64,000 bases of DNA from Hordeum vulgare subsp. vulgare (GCF_904849725.1 NC_058523.1:202209689-202273688), one strand, 5' to 3'. Counted from the stretch's first letter, positions 44,574 to 56,524 are shown. Numbers and translations are program-made. The notes: generated by a model not told the origin, from the sequence alone.

Positions 44574-45300
44574 TGGTGCACCAGGTATTTTTGTGTGAGT
44601 GGTTTCGGAAATGGGAATAGATTTATGATGTGTCGACCGTCCCAACCTTACATGTACGACCACGTAACTCTTTGTGGGACGGGGCTTTGTTGATTACTCT
44701 TGTCGGTGCTAGCAAAGAGCCACATTACTAGTGGCAGGAGTGATGTGTGGTTACTCTCATGATGGGGTCGTGCCAGGTAGGGCGACTATGTCGTTTTTAC
44801 GTGTTCCAGGCACACCGTTGCTCCCCGCATGGGTTATACTCTCCACAGTCGGTGCTCGTAAGACATACACCATGTGGGATGGGTACCAATCCAGTGGATC
44901 TCTTTGTCTAGTGTCGTTAGGGGAAAGGCATTGATCGGGTACTTACCTCGAGGTATGTTATATTACGCGAGTCGTGCATGACACGGAAGTTTCCCGGATC
45001 TCGTGGGTACAATGTACAATCTCTGCAGAGTGTCAAACTATTCGAATAGACGTGTACACGATCAAGGACAGTTGGGTAATCCTGCTTAAAGTACGTCCAC
45101 TCGTTTCTGCATAAACCAAGTGTGTGTGTGTTTAATGGTGCTAAAAATGAAAGATTTGATATGACCAAGTTTGGTGACTTGGCATATCGGGTGAACCCAG
45201 AGTGTTCAACACTTGATAGATATATTGATATCTGTAACCTGTTGTTCTAAATACCATCTAGCTTATGTTGCACACCCATGATCAAGTTTATTTACAGTCA
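44574..45300 (+). repeat. LTR of host element H, last piece
   Basis: It follows the second TGGTG copy and continues H, ending in TTTACAGTCA at 45300, where an ORF of E6 becomes readable again. A TG...CA LTR of about 4.9 kb results if 286-2683, 32727-34494 and 44579-45300 are joined. The style of this region (TTCGAATAGACGTGTACACG, TGCAGAGTGTCAAAC) resembles the transcribed half of the E3/E4 LTRs read in reverse, supporting a chromovirus-type LTR in plus orientation. The exact right end is inferred; the matching target duplication would lie left of the window. Confidence 0.5.
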
Positions 45301-45520
45301 AGGTGCTATCCACCAAAACTGCATATTACTGGTTGTTCTACCAATTGCATCATTCATATCATGGGCTTTCCAAGGAGTAATTTCCCCAAAACAGTTCGGA
45401 GAATGGTGCTTTGAGCAAAGAGATTGAAAATCCCAGCAAGAGGAGCAAGAACACGGGTTTGAGATGTGAAACGATTTTTTTGGAGGTAGGAGAACCAGAT
45501 GAGAGCAAGAATGGGTGGAG

Positions 45521-45538
45521 GGGGCACACGTGTGCCCC
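45521..45538. promoter_or_regulatory. Perfect 18-bp palindrome with CACGTG core
   Basis: GGGGCACACGTGTGCCCC is fully self-complementary and centred on a G-box core (CACGTG), a class of site bound by plant bHLH/bZIP factors. It lies next to the CACAAGCC palindrome in the E6 body. Confidence 0.5.
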
Positions 45539-45593
45539 ACAAGCCAGGTATGCGTGGCCAGGGGGGTGCCCGCGCCTCCAGGGCTTGTGGCCC
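45532..45593 (-). promoter_or_regulatory. CACAAGCC palindrome in the internal region of E6
   Basis: GCCCCACAAGCC on the left pairs with GGCTTGTGGCCC on the right, loop GC-rich. It is followed on the plus strand by CCCAGTATTTTTCAAAAATC, the same type of text that follows the LTR palindromes in E5, S and E6. No clear TATA box is seen. Confidence 0.7.
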
Positions 45594-45918
45594 ACTGGTG
45601 CAGCCCCAAGACTAGCTCTTCATCCCAGTATTTTTCAAAAATCCAGAAAAAATCATACTTGATTTTCAGGACGGTTGGAGAACTTTTATTTTCGGGGTAC
45701 TTTTCCACGGGACGCTAAAACAAAAAACAGGGAAAACTACACTAAATCTATCATTTTTCTTCTAAGCAACCAAAGGTGAAAGCTTGGACAGAGGTTTGTG
45801 ACTCCTCGATTCATCCATCTCATGGTCATCGAAAGAAAATCCGTCAATGAGGTTGATCAAGCTTCCTCGACAAACCTTTTCGAATCGCAAAAGAGAATGG
45901 AGAATTTTCGAATAGTCA

Positions 45919-46390
45919 CTAGGTCACCTCAATGGGGATGTGTATCTCCCCAACTAGCAAATCATACTCCATCTTAAGAGGAGGAATAGGGCGTTCAAAG
46001 CTCCCAATAAGAATCGATGAAGTTTTTTCAATAACATTGATGCAATGTACTCGATATTGTTTTTTCGGAAAGTGCACCGTATGCTCATTACCGTTGACAT
46101 GGAAGGTGACATTGCCTTTGTTGCAATCTATAACAGCCCTTGCAGTGTTTAAAAAGGGTCTTCCGAGGATGACCGCCATGGCATCATCCTCAGGAATATC
46201 CAAGATAACAAAGTCTGTTAAGATAGTGACATTAGCAACCACAACAGGCACATCCTCACAAATGCCGATAGGGAAAGCAGTTGATTTGTGGGCCATTTGC
46301 AGAGAGATTTTAGTGGGTGTCAACTTATCCAGTTCAAGCCTACAATAAAGAGAGAGAGAGGCATAACATTAACACCGGCTCCAAGATCGC
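45919..46390 (-). pseudogene. E6 protease
   Basis: The aspartic protease motif reads DLGAGVNVMP on the minus strand at about 46366-46387. It is separated from gag by a TGA (46392-46394), and just after the motif a CT repeat (46349-46362) puts the rest out of frame. The remaining frame 45919-46323 contains VILGRPFLNTARAVIDCNKG and ends ...PIEVT. Protease would cleave the gag precursor. Confidence 0.8.
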
Positions 46391-46391
46391 A

Positions 46392-48617
46392 TCACTCTGT
46401 TCTAACGTAGTTGCCTTTAATGGAGCAAGGTATAGTGGGCACACCGGGATCACCTAGTTTCTTGGGAGTTCCACCCTTGATGGTATAGTTAGCAAGCATG
46501 GTGGAAATCTCAACCTCAGGTATCCTCCTCTTATCAGTCACAATATCTTTCATGTACTTATCATACGGAGACATTTTGAGCATATCTGTCAAACGCATTT
46601 GCAGAAAGACAGGTCTGATCATTTAAACAAAGCGCTCAAAGTCATCATCATCCTTTTTCTTGGATGGTTTGGGAGGAAAGGGCATGGGTTTCTGAACCCA
46701 TGGTTCCCTTTCTTTACCATGCTTCCTAGCAGCGAAGTCATTCTTATCGTATCTCTTATTCTTAGGCTGTGGGTTATCAAGATCAACAGGTTCAATCTCA
46801 CATCCTTATCATTGCTAGGTTGAGCATCTTCATGAACATCACTATTTATATCATCGTTAGGCTCATGTTCATCACCAGTTTGTGTTTCGGCATCAGAGAC
46901 AGAGGCATCGTTTGGACTCTCAGGTGTCACAGCAACAGGGTTGCTAGCGTGCAAATCCCTATCATCTTTCTTCTTCTTTCTAGGGTGACTAGGTGCATCA
47001 GTGCTAACTCTTTGAGAATCTTGTTCAACTCTCTTCGGATTACCCTTAGGATACAAAGGTTCCTGGGTCATTCTACCGCCTCTAGTAACGACTCTGACGG
47101 AATTGTCATTCAACTCATTGAGCAAGTCATTTTCAGCCTTAAGTACTTGTTCTACCTGAGTAGTAACCATAGAGGCATGTTTACTCAAGAGCTTAAGATC
47201 ATTGACGTTTCTGCTCACATAAGCACTTAAATGACTAAGCATACGAGCATTCTGTTCCAATTGTCTGCTAACATAATCATTGAAACATTGTTGTTTGGCA
47301 ACAAAGTTATCAAATTCATCTAGGCATAGGCTAGCAGGTTTATCAAAAGGAATATCACTCTCATCAAACCTACGCAGAGAATTTATTTCTGCTACCTGTA
47401 TCGGGTTATCAAGACCATGGATCTCTACGATAGGTGGAAGATTTTTGACATCTTCTGATTTAATGCCTTTCTCTCGCATAGATTTCTTAGCTTCTTGCAT
47501 ATCTTCGGGACTGAGGAATAGAATACCTCTTTTCTTAGGAGTTGGCTTAGGAGGTGGTTCAGGAATAGTCCAAACATTCTCATTGCACAAGATGTTATTC
47601 AATAGAATTTCAGCCTGTTCTACGGTTCGTTCCCTAAAAACACAACCAACACAACTATCTAAGTGGTCTTTGGAAGCCTCGGTAAGTCCATTATAGAAGA
47701 TATCAAGTATTTCATTCTTCTCAAGAGGGTGATCAGGCAAAGCATTCAGCAGCTGGACGAGCCTCCCCAAGCTTGTGGGAGCCTCTCTTCTCCAGCTTGA
47801 GCAAAGTTGTATATTTCCTGCAAGGCAGCTTGCTTCTTACGGGCAAGGAAATATTTTCAGAGAAGTAGTAGACCATATCCTGGGGGCTACGCACACAACC
47901 AGGAGCAAGAGAAGTGAACCATGTCTTAGCATCATCCTTCAGCGAGAAAGGAAACAGCTTGAGGATATAGTAGTGGCAGATCTTTTCCTCACTAGTGAAT
48001 AGGGTGGCTATATCGTGCAGTTTGGTAAGATGGGCTACAACCGTTTCAGACTCATAACCGTGAAAAGGATCAGATTCGACCAGAGTAATTAATTCAGGGT
48101 CGACAGAGAATTCATAATCCTTATCGATCACAAAGATAGGCGAAGTAGCAAACTTCGGGTCGTATTTCATCCTAGCATTCAGAGATTTTTCTTTCCACTT
48201 GCGCAGTAATTTCTCAACATCATAGCTATCCTTACACGCAAGAAAGTCCTCATCTGGCTCTCCCTCCATAACATAACGCTCAAGCATAACAGGCAATTCA
48301 GGCATAATAGCAGGTTTTACTTCAATAGTATCAGCAGCTTCAGAAGTATCATCACATCTAGCAGCAACTCTATCAATTTGTGCATCAAGGAATGCACCTA
48401 GTGGCAAAGCAGTATCAGGCATAGCATCATTAGGCAAAGCAGTATCAAACATAGCATCATCATAAGCATCATGGGCAGCAGAAGTAGGATCATCAAGCAC
48501 ATGCGACATATCAATATTTCTAGCAGGAGGTGATGTCGCAAACTTACTCATAAGTGAACGTGAATGAAGTGGAGAGCTAGATGGCAGTTCCTTACGTGTC
48601 CTCGTAGTTGAGGGCAA
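46392..48617 (-). pseudogene. gag: E6 gag
   Basis: Three overlapping frames (47733-48617, 46619-47770, 46392-46622) together form one Athila-type gag. The N-terminal part is acidic; the capsid region has FHGYESETVVAHLTKLHD, HYYILKLFPFSLKDDAKTWF and, after a frameshift near 47760, LVQLLNALPDHPLEKNEILD. A long Asp/Glu/Pro-rich region follows, then TDMLKMSPYDKYMKDI before protease. At least two frameshifts (about 47750 and 46620) break it. A run of ALP-rich repeats occurs at 48380-48470. Confidence 0.85.
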
Positions 48618-48701
48618 GACTTTAGTTCTTGGATCTATCGGATTCCTCCTAGTGACCAGCAGACGAAAATCCCAAGTGACTCAGAGAATATAGCTGTGTC
48701 T

Positions 48702-48718
48702 TCCCGGCAACGGCGCCA
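48702..48718 (-). other. E6 primer binding site (tRNA-Asp)
   Basis: TCCCGGCAACGGCGCCA differs from the tRNA-Asp 3' end only at the outermost base, 11 bp from the LTR start at 48730. Single site. Confidence 0.85.
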
Positions 48719-48729
48719 GAAAAATGTCT

Positions 48730-48809
48730 TGATAACCCTCAAGTATAGGGAATCGCAACAGTTTTTGAGGGTAGAGTATTCAACCCAAATTTATTGATTC
48801 GACTCAAGG
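48730..48809 (-). repeat. E6 5' LTR, left piece
   Basis: TGATAACCCTCAAGTATAGG... up to CAAGG, where E4 is inserted. It continues at 60464. Confidence 0.85.
48805..48809. repeat. Target-site duplication of E4 (left copy, CAAGG)
   Basis: CAAGG at 48805-48809 and 60464-60468 flank E4 exactly at its TGTAGCGACC and TGTTACA ends. Confidence 0.95.
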
Positions 48810-51800
48810 TGTAGCGACCCGACTCAAGACGAGTCAAGCCTCTGGTGTTTCCGTACCATCCCAAGATCATGCTGGTACACACTCAGTACATAGTGTATAT
48901 ATTCGAGAGTTCAATCACACAACTTTATTAATCGAAATCTCATAAAGAGTACTTTATTACAATAAAGGATTACAATAAAGTGGCTGAAGGCCATCTCATG
49001 AGATATCTAACGAAGACTAGCGGAAGCATCAGGTAGACGAGTCCATCCGACTCCAAGGGCATGTCGCTGAGCGTAGATCGTAGCCTCACTCCTGGTCGGA
49101 AAAGTACTCTGCAACATGATCCGTTGCAGCCGTGTAGGTCAGCATATTGAATATGCTGGCAAGTCATCAAACAGAGGAGAAAAATAATAATCAACTATCT
49201 CTACATGCATATTTGGCCGGTGGGACTATGTTTTGCATAAAGCGAGTTTTATCCTACAACAAGAGGGGTTGGAAGCAAAATATTACTACATTGTTTGTTG
49301 TTAACGAGATGGTTCCGCCAACCAATTCTCGTACCCGGATAGTTGTTAACACCCACATCATTATTAAGTTCTGTCGAGAGTTCAGGGGAATTTCAATGCC
49401 TTCGGCTCAAGTTGTCCATGACCGTGGACACGGCTAATCGATTAGGTTGGGCACTCTGCAGAGTTTTGCACACGTTCCCCACAAGATTTGATCGCCTCCG
49501 GGTTTGTCCTCGCACTTCAGGGTGTTTGAAGACCGGATGATCAAAACATGGTCTTTCAACGGGTCCCTCTGAATCCCTGTCGGTGCCCATCCATTCCTAC
49601 CGTTCTTCTACATATGCTAGCACCGCCTCTCCAGAGTTGCCGCGTTGTCCAACCAAGCGAGAGCCCATAATGACTTGTGGCTGTGCAGGTAAGCCTTGAG
49701 TCTTGAAGTCTCCCTCCGTCTCTTCGAGCCTGGGTGAAGCTTTCCGCAGGATGTCATGGCCTCTCCAGCATCCCGGGCATCCACTGGTTTCTCCAGGGAG
49801 CCGATCAACCGTACTTCACCCAGAGTTGCATTGCGTCCGAGGTCTTGAAAATCTTTTCTTAACCGGTCTTGATTATTTAATCAACCTTGCATCACTTGTG
49901 TTATGCACTCAACCGAAAACCCGTCTACTCAAGCATAGCAATAAGAAATTGTCGTCCCGGGGCCAAGTATCGGGGTTGTTGTGTGCCTACCACATGATAC
50001 TACAACCTATACTAAAGTTTCCAAGTACCTAGCCAACATGCAATTTGGGCAAAGAAAGGTGAACTGCCATGCATCAAAAACATAGGAAAATAACATGATC
50101 AAAAATGACTTGCCTTGATGATAGTTGTCTTGATCGAGCGCTTCTAAGTAACACGCTTCACACTCCGGATGATCTACCGATACAAACACAAAACACACCA
50201 TAAGCACTACAATCAAGCAACAAGTAAAAATAACATCACAAGTAAGGATTTGCTATCACGCGTCACTAAGGCAGAAACTTGTTTCTGTTAAAAACACCAG
50301 TAAAAATACTTTGAAAATTTTGAAACTTCTACCACAGTAAGATATAATCACTAGGAAGCAGTAGGAAAAACATCAACTCAAAATCATTTTTAAACTCCTG
50401 GAATAGGCAAAACAAGGTTTAAACTAAATCTGATCTAACTTATATTTGAAAATTTCAAACATAGATAAATTATATGTTTTTAAAAACTACAGAAAAATTG
50501 GAGTCTACTGGAACAAGAATCAATATCATTGGACTTCGGGATCAAAAGTTATGGCCAAAACAAACAGAAACTTTTCTATTTTTGCAACTAGACAGGAAGA
50601 AAAAGAAATAATTTGCTAACTGACAGGGGGGTATACGTGGCGCGCTGTGATAGGCTAAGGGGTGTTTGCTGCGAGGCTTATAAACAAACAGCCGAAACCT
50701 AACTAAAAACTCCGGCTAACTGTTTAAGTGAAATAAAAACCAGCGCGGTTTTCTGATCTAAACCGAAGGGGTATCCTACTCTAATCTACACCGTAGAATA
50801 TAGATCTAAGGGCTAACCTAAAAAAGAAAAAAACAAACAGGAGGAGGGGGAGTTACTGTGGCAGTGGCTGGGCAACTCCGGTGAGGGTGAGTGTCGTCGG
50901 CGAGGGGAGGGGCTCCGGGGTGGCGACGGGACGAGGAGGTGGCGGCGGCTTCTCTCCGGCGAAAGGTGGCGTCGGGCGGAGCGAGGGAGTGGCGACGGGG
51001 TGGCTGCCCCAGGGGCCAAAGGTGGTGCTCGGGCTGCTGCCGGCGGTGGCTGCGGCAGGGGCTCGGGGCGGCGGTTCGGCGAGGTGGGTGTGGGAACAGG
51101 GTGCGGCCGGGGTGCAGCGGCTTATATAGGCCGGGGAGGGGGCCGGGGAAGGAATGAGCAGGGGTCCGAGAGGATCCCGGGATTCCAGGGATCGGCTGGG
51201 GCTCGGGCATGAATTGGGAAGGAGGCGAGGTGGGGGTGACCGTGGGGAGAGGAGGTGTCGGCCAGGGGGGCCCAGCGGCAGTGGGTGGAGGCGGGGAAGG
51301 AAGGGGGTGCTGGGGAGATCGGCCACCGATCCTGAGAGGATTCGGATCCCGGCTGTGGGGGGTGGCGGTCCCCAGCTATACTGCGCCCAGGCGGTTGCCT
51401 AAAAAAAGAGACTTTCCTATTTTATATCTTTTCCGAAACAGAAAAACAAAAGTGAAATAAATCAAATATTTAATATAGAGTACTATATACCAAAAAATCA
51501 GAAAAATATCCTCTACCCGAATAACCTTTTTCCAAAGCAAAAAATAAAAACTTAAAAAAAATGTTTTTTTCAGAAATTCCCCAAAATGCTTTATTTCCTT
51601 GTTGCAAATATTTTTGCAAATAAACTTTGGATTCCTTGGCTCCAATAATTCAGAAATGCCCGCACTTTGGAGGGTCATTTTCCTCCTCTCTCTCTCTTGC
51701 GTGCAAGAGGGTATTTCCCCGCGCATTCTCGTGCGAGGAAAAAAAAGATGGAAATGCAAAATCAAAAGACGAAAGAATTCGAGTGCCAACTTTATTTCAA

Positions 51801-51865
51801 TCAATATGCATAGATGCTTAGCTACAATGCAAAGCATTCCCAATTAGGAAAATTGGGATGTTACA
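48810..51865 (-). repeat. E4 left (3') LTR
   Basis: Sense TGTAACATCCC... to ...GGTCGCTACA. The TATA box TATATAA is at 51122-51128, in a strongly G-rich (C-rich in sense) U3 spanning about 50840-51390. The ORFs on both strands across that stretch come from its composition. The polypurine tract AAGGTGGGTAGGTT (sense) abuts at 51866. Confidence 0.95.
51122..51128 (-). promoter_or_regulatory. TATA box of E4 left LTR
   Basis: Sense CGGCCTATATAAGCCGC, itself a short palindrome around the box. The same sequence is at 59712-59718 in the other LTR. Confidence 0.7.
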
Positions 51866-51877
51866 AACCTACCCACC

Positions 51878-54800
51878 TTAAGATGAATCTCGCCCTCGAG
51901 ATTCGAGTTGGCTAGAAAATAGGTGCAGGTGGTCTCGACGAAGATCCTCTTCTCGTTCCCAGGTGTCTTCTTCCTCGGTGTGGTGGCTCCACAACACCTT
52001 GCAGAACTTGATGATCTTGCTGCGGGTAACTCTGTTGGCAGTCTCGAGAATCCTGATGAGTTTCTCCTCATACGTCAGATCACTGTCAAGCTGTATGGCC
52101 TCTAGGGGCACTGTATCTCTCAACGGAACATCGGCCATCTCAGCGTGGCATTTCTTCAACTGGGAAACATGGAAGACATCACGAACTCCGGACAATCCTT
52201 CCGGCAGTTCCAGTTTATATGCAACTTCGCCTGTACGTTCAAGAATTTTGTAGGGGCCAATGAAACGAGGTGCTAATTTTCCTTTCACACCGAATCTCTT
52301 GATTCCTCGAAGTGGAGACACCCGAAGATATGCTCGGTCTCCCACTTCGTACATTACCTCCTTGCGTTTGCTGTCAGCATAACTCTTCTGCGTGGACTGA
52401 GCTATCTTGAGTCGGTCACGAATTAGCTTGACCTTCTCCTCAGAATCTCGGATAAGGTCGGGACCAAAAAGTTGTCGGTCTCCAACTCCATCCCACATCA
52501 ACGGTGTTCTACACCTCCTTCCATATAGAGCTTCGAAAGGGGCCATCTTCAGACTTTTCTGGTAGCTGTTGTTGTACGAGAACTCGGCATAAGGCAAATT
52601 GTCATCCCAACTAGACCCATAGTCTAGGGCGCAAGCTCTCAACATGTCCTCCAGAATCTGATTAACTCTCTCGGTCTGTCCATCTGTGTGCGGGTGAAAA
52701 GCTGTACTGAACTCCAATCTCGTTCCCAAGGTTTCATGCAGTTGGTGCCAAAATTTTGATGTGAACTGAGTCCCTCTATCTGACACAATGCTCTTCGGTA
52801 CTCCATGCAGACATACGATCCTGGTCATGTATATCTTGGCCAGCTTGGCACTCGTGTAAGTAGTCTTCACAGGGATGAAGTGAGCTACCTTGGTCAAACG
52901 ATCGACCACAACCCAAACAGAATCATAGCCAGAACGGGTCCTGGGTAATCCTATGATGAAGTCCATACCAAGCTTTTCCCATTTCCACTCGGGTATCGGC
53001 AGAGGTTGGAGCAAACCTGCTGGCTTCTGATGCTCGGATTTTACTCTCTGACAAACATCGCATATTGCTACGAACTTGGCAATGTCTTTCTTCATTCCTG
53101 TCCACCAGAAACTTTCTTTCAGATCCAGAGACATCTTGGTGTTACCGGGGTGTATCGAGTACGGGGAATCATGAGCCTCCTGAAGTATCAACTTCCTGAG
53201 TTCGGGATCATTGGGCACATAGATGCGATCCTCAAACCATAAAGTTCCGTGTTCATCCTCACGAAAACCTTTAGCCTTCCCGTCTTCCATTTTCTGCTTA
53301 ATCTCAGCTATCTCCTTGTCTGATTTCTGTGCTTCGCGGATCTTTTCGGTCAAGGTGGACTGAATTTCCAGTGTGGCAACAAATCCTCTTGGAACTATTT
53401 CCAATTTGAGCTCTCGGAGATCATCGACTAACTCTTGGGGTAATCCTCCAGCTGTGAGCGTGTTCACATAACTCTTGCGGCTTAACGCATCGGCTACAAC
53501 ATTGGCCTTGCCTGGGTGATAATGCAATCTCATGTCATAGTCCTTGATCAACTCTAGCCATCGCCTCTGTCGGAGGTTCAACTCCTTCTGCGTGAAGATA
53601 TATTTCAGGCTCTTGTGATCAGTGTAAACATCACAACTATTTCCAATCAGGAAATGTCTCCAGGTCTTGAGAGCGTGCACTACGGCTGCTAGTTCCAAGT
53701 CATGTGTGGCATAATTCAACTCATGAGGTCTGAGCTGTCTGGATGCATAGGCTACAACTTTGCCTTCTTGCATGAGCACTCCTCCGAGTCCTTGACGAGA
53801 AGCGTCATAGTAAACCTGGAAATCCTTCCGAATGTTCGGCAATATCAGCACTGGGGCTGTAACAAGACGTTTCTTCAACTCTTGAAAACTGGTTTCACAT
53901 TCCTCAGTCCAGAAATACTTGGATTCCTTCTTCAATAACTCTGTCATGGGCTTGGCAATCTTTGAGAAATTCTCAATGAACCTCCGGTAATATCCGGCAA
54001 GTCCGAGGAAACTACGGATCTCCTTGACTGAAGTGGGTGCTACCCATTCGATGACTGCTGCGACCTTGGCAGGGTCCACTGCTATTCCTTCTCCTGAGAT
54101 GACGTGTCCGAGGAATCCGACTTCCTTCAACCAAAACTCACATTTGCTAAATTTTGCATATAGCTTATGCTGTCGAAGCTTCTCCAGAAGTAGACGCAGA
54201 TGTTCCTTGTGTTCCTCTTCGTTCCTGGAGAATATCAGTATGTCATCGATGAACACAACGACAAACTTGTCCAAGTATTCCATAAATACCTTGTTCATCA
54301 GATTCATAAAATATGCCAGAGCATTAGTCAGTCCAAATGACATGACCGTGTACTCATACAAGCTGTACTGAGTGGTGAAGGCTGTCTTGGGTATATCCTG
54401 TTCACGAATCTTCAACTGATGATACCCGGATCGAAGATCGATCTTTGAGAATACGCGAGCTCCAACTAACTGATCAAACAGATCATTGATCATCGGCAAG
54501 GGGTACTTGTTCTTGATGGTCACATCGTTCAATGCACGATAATCGACAACCATTCTCAAGGACTTGTCCTTCTTTTCAACCAAGAGCACTTGGGCTCCCC
54601 AAGGTGAAGAACTTGGGCGAATATACCCTTTGTCCAACAACTCCTTAATTTGCTTCTTGATTTCTACCAAGTCATTTGCGGGCATCCGATAGGGTCTCTT
54701 GGATATCGGGGTAGTTCCGGGTAATAGCTCAATCAAGAACTCAATCTCTCTTTCGGGTGGCATGCCCGGCAATTCCTCCGGAAATACATCTGGGTACTCC

Positions 54801-55276
54801 TGTACAATCGGTACTTCCTCCTGGACTACTCCCGTGAGAGAGTTTACTCGCTTACTCCCTGTCGGGCGCTGAGACACGTACTTAATCCGCTTCTGCTCGG
54901 GGGTGGTGAGCAAAATAGACTTAAGGGCACAATCAATATTCCCTTCATACTTGGCCAACCAATCCATGCCTAGGATTACATCCAATCCCTGGGACTCTAA
55001 TACGACGAGGTCGGTGGGAAAATTATGGTTCCCGATGTTGAGACTCAAAGCATGGCATCCTATCCCGGCAGTCATCATGCCTCCTGGGGAACTGACCTTA
55101 ATAGGCTGGCTGCGGGTTCTAGTTGGCAAACTATACTTTTCCACAACTACCCTTGATATGAATGAATGTGTTGCACCAGAATCAAAAAGTACCAATACTG
55201 GACGTGAATTTAGCAAAAACTTACCAACCACAGTATCGGGGTGATCATAGACCTCTTCAACATCAATGTGGTTCAC
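51878..55276 (-). CDS. pol: E4 pol polyprotein: protease, RT, RNase H, integrase, chromodomain-like
   Basis: An uninterrupted 1132-codon frame. Protease FDSGATHS at residues 31-38; RT about 170-430 with [10 protein letters not shown] (catalytic FIDD 342-345); RNase H about 488-600 with DAS (491), TDHKS (552) and ADALSRK; integrase zinc site H702, H709, C739, C742; core Asp772, Asp833, Glu869; GPYKI module near 1007; chromodomain-like C-terminus about 1068-1115 ending in EREEDLRR. It would copy element RNA to DNA and insert it, the C-terminal domain probably directing insertion to chromatin. The frame has no ATG at its start: it follows an in-frame TAG (55277-55279) that is CAG in E3, so pol was originally continuous with gag. 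All key residues appear present, but expression without gag is doubtful. Confidence 0.95.
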   Translation of the reverse strand: MNHIDVEEVYDHPDTVVGKFLLNSRPVLVLFDSGATHSFISRVVVEKYSLPTRTRSQPIKVSSPGGMMTAGIGCHALSLNIGNHNFPTDLVVLESQGLDVILGMDWLAKYEGNIDCALKSILLTTPEQKRIKYVSQRPTGSKRVNSLTGVVQEEVPIVQEYPDVFPEELPGMPPEREIEFLIELLPGTTPISKRPYRMPANDLVEIKKQIKELLDKGYIRPSSSPWGAQVLLVEKKDKSLRMVVDYRALNDVTIKNKYPLPMINDLFDQLVGARVFSKIDLRSGYHQLKIREQDIPKTAFTTQYSLYEYTVMSFGLTNALAYFMNLMNKVFMEYLDKFVVVFIDDILIFSRNEEEHKEHLRLLLEKLRQHKLYAKFSKCEFWLKEVGFLGHVISGEGIAVDPAKVAAVIEWVAPTSVKEIRSFLGLAGYYRRFIENFSKIAKPMTELLKKESKYFWTEECETSFQELKKRLVTAPVLILPNIRKDFQVYYDASRQGLGGVLMQEGKVVAYASRQLRPHELNYATHDLELAAVVHALKTWRHFLIGNSCDVYTDHKSLKYIFTQKELNLRQRRWLELIKDYDMRLHYHPGKANVVADALSRKSYVNTLTAGGLPQELVDDLRELKLEIVPRGFVATLEIQSTLTEKIREAQKSDKEIAEIKQKMEDGKAKGFREDEHGTLWFEDRIYVPNDPELRKLILQEAHDSPYSIHPGNTKMSLDLKESFWWTGMKKDIAKFVAICDVCQRVKSEHQKPAGLLQPLPIPEWKWEKLGMDFIIGLPRTRSGYDSVWVVVDRLTKVAHFIPVKTTYTSAKLAKIYMTRIVCLHGVPKSIVSDRGTQFTSKFWHQLHETLGTRLEFSTAFHPHTDGQTERVNQILEDMLRACALDYGSSWDDNLPYAEFSYNNSYQKSLKMAPFEALYGRRCRTPLMWDGVGDRQLFGPDLIRDSEEKVKLIRDRLKIAQSTQKSYADSKRKEVMYEVGDRAYLRVSPLRGIKRFGVKGKLAPRFIGPYKILERTGEVAYKLELPEGLSGVRDVFHVSQLKKCHAEMADVPLRDTVPLEAIQLDSDLTYEEKLIRILETANRVTRSKIIKFCKVLWSHHTEEEDTWEREEDLRRDHLHLFSSQLESRGRDSS

Positions 55277-55279
55277 CTA

Positions 55280-56310
55280 AGCTCGAGGAAAAGGATAGGG
55301 CTTCTTTATTGCAGAGTTGCCGTTGCCGTTTCCATTTCCCTGCTTGTTCTGGGGACATTCAGTGGCATAGTGTCCCTTCTTCTGACACTTGAAGCAGGTG
55401 ATGTGATTCAGATCCTTCTGAGCTGGAGCTGAATGCTGCTGAGTGCCAGTACCGCAATTCTTGAAGTTGCTGTTGTTGAAGTGGTTCCCATTTCCTCCAT
55501 GGTTGTGGCCTCCATGGTTGTGCACTGGGTGGTTATGCTGGACGTGTCCTCCAAACTTACCGGATCCAGTCCCGGTATTCCCTGAATAGGGGGTGTAGCG
55601 AGGCTTCTGCTGAGTGCCGGAGTTGAACTTTCCAACCCCATACTTCCGCTTGCGGTTCTCCATCTGCTGGTGTTTCCCCTCCAAGATGAGGGCCTTATCA
55701 ACCAGCTCCTGGTAGTTGTTGAAGGTGGCTACAGTCAACTGAATGCTCAGCTCATCATTGAGTTCCTCCAAGAACTTTTCCTGCTTGGCCGCATCATCGA
55801 CCACATCTCCAGGTGCATAACGGGCGAGCATGCTGAATTCATCGACATACTAGGCCACAGAGCGATTCCCTCGCGTATGTTGCAAAACTCACGCTTCTTC
55901 AGACTCATTGCACCAGCTGAGACATGTGCGGTGCGGAAGGCTTGCTTGAATTGCTCCCAAGTGACTCCAGCAATGGGGTAAGTGGTGGTGTAGTTTTCCC
56001 ACCAAGCAGCTGCAGGGCCTTCAAGTTGATGCGCGGCAAAACACACCTTCTCAGCTTCAGTACAACCAGCAGTGATAAGTTCACGCTCCATCTTGCTGAG
56101 CCAATCATCTGCCACAATGGGCTCAATGCTGCTGGAGAAAGTTGGAGGGTTCAACCTCAGGAAACGGGTGAGATTGTCGGCCTGGGGTGGATGATGGTTG
56201 TTGTTATTGTTCTGATTCTGGATGATGAGCTGCATCAGGGTGTTTTGTTGCTGGATCAACTGGGTGAGTTCCGGCGGAAAGTTGGACACAGGGGCGCGTC
56301 TCGGAGGCAT
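55280..56310 (-). pseudogene. gag: E4 gag
   Basis: It starts at an internal ATG (MPPRRAPVSNFPPELTQ, about 56308-56310). The capsid region includes RLNPPTF, DDWLSKMERELITAGC, EGPAAAWWENY and WEQFKQAFR. Then comes a one-base loss near 55867, an in-frame TAG at 55850-55852 (same codon as in E3), and the C-terminal part 55280-55831 with HNHGG repeats and a CCHC knuckle (CFKCQKKGHYATEC). The final TAG at 55277-55279 separates it from pol. Three lesions make it inactive. Confidence 0.9.
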
Positions 56311-56524
56311 CTGATGTTTGTAGAGGGGTGAGATTAGCATAGAACAATGGTCTAAGAGTAATTACACTACACATATGAATGCAACAAACAAGTATCACAC
56401 CACACATTTTATTCAATACCATCACAAAGGTTCACACGGGGATACAAAAATTCGATAATCCTAAACATCGGCCTAAGCGTATAACGATAAAGTAAAATTT
56501 GGTGGTCTAGTCTAAGTGTCCTCC

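Larger units (their letters stand above)
45301..45918 (-). mobile_element. E6 post-protease region with small ORF start
   Basis: The region contains the palindrome 45532-45593, a perfect 18-bp palindrome at 45521-45538 and, in sense downstream, an ATG (about 45355) opening a frame MNDAIGRTTSNMQFWWIAP that is cut at 45300 by H. The layout palindrome then small ORF parallels E5. The longer frame 45298-45708 runs through the palindrome and is probably fortuitous. Confidence 0.5.

Noticed and set aside
45298..45708. A 136-aa minus-strand frame
   Set aside because: It runs through the palindrome and crosses the H/E6 boundary; no start context or motif. Only the short frame beginning near 45355 is noted as a possible ORF start.
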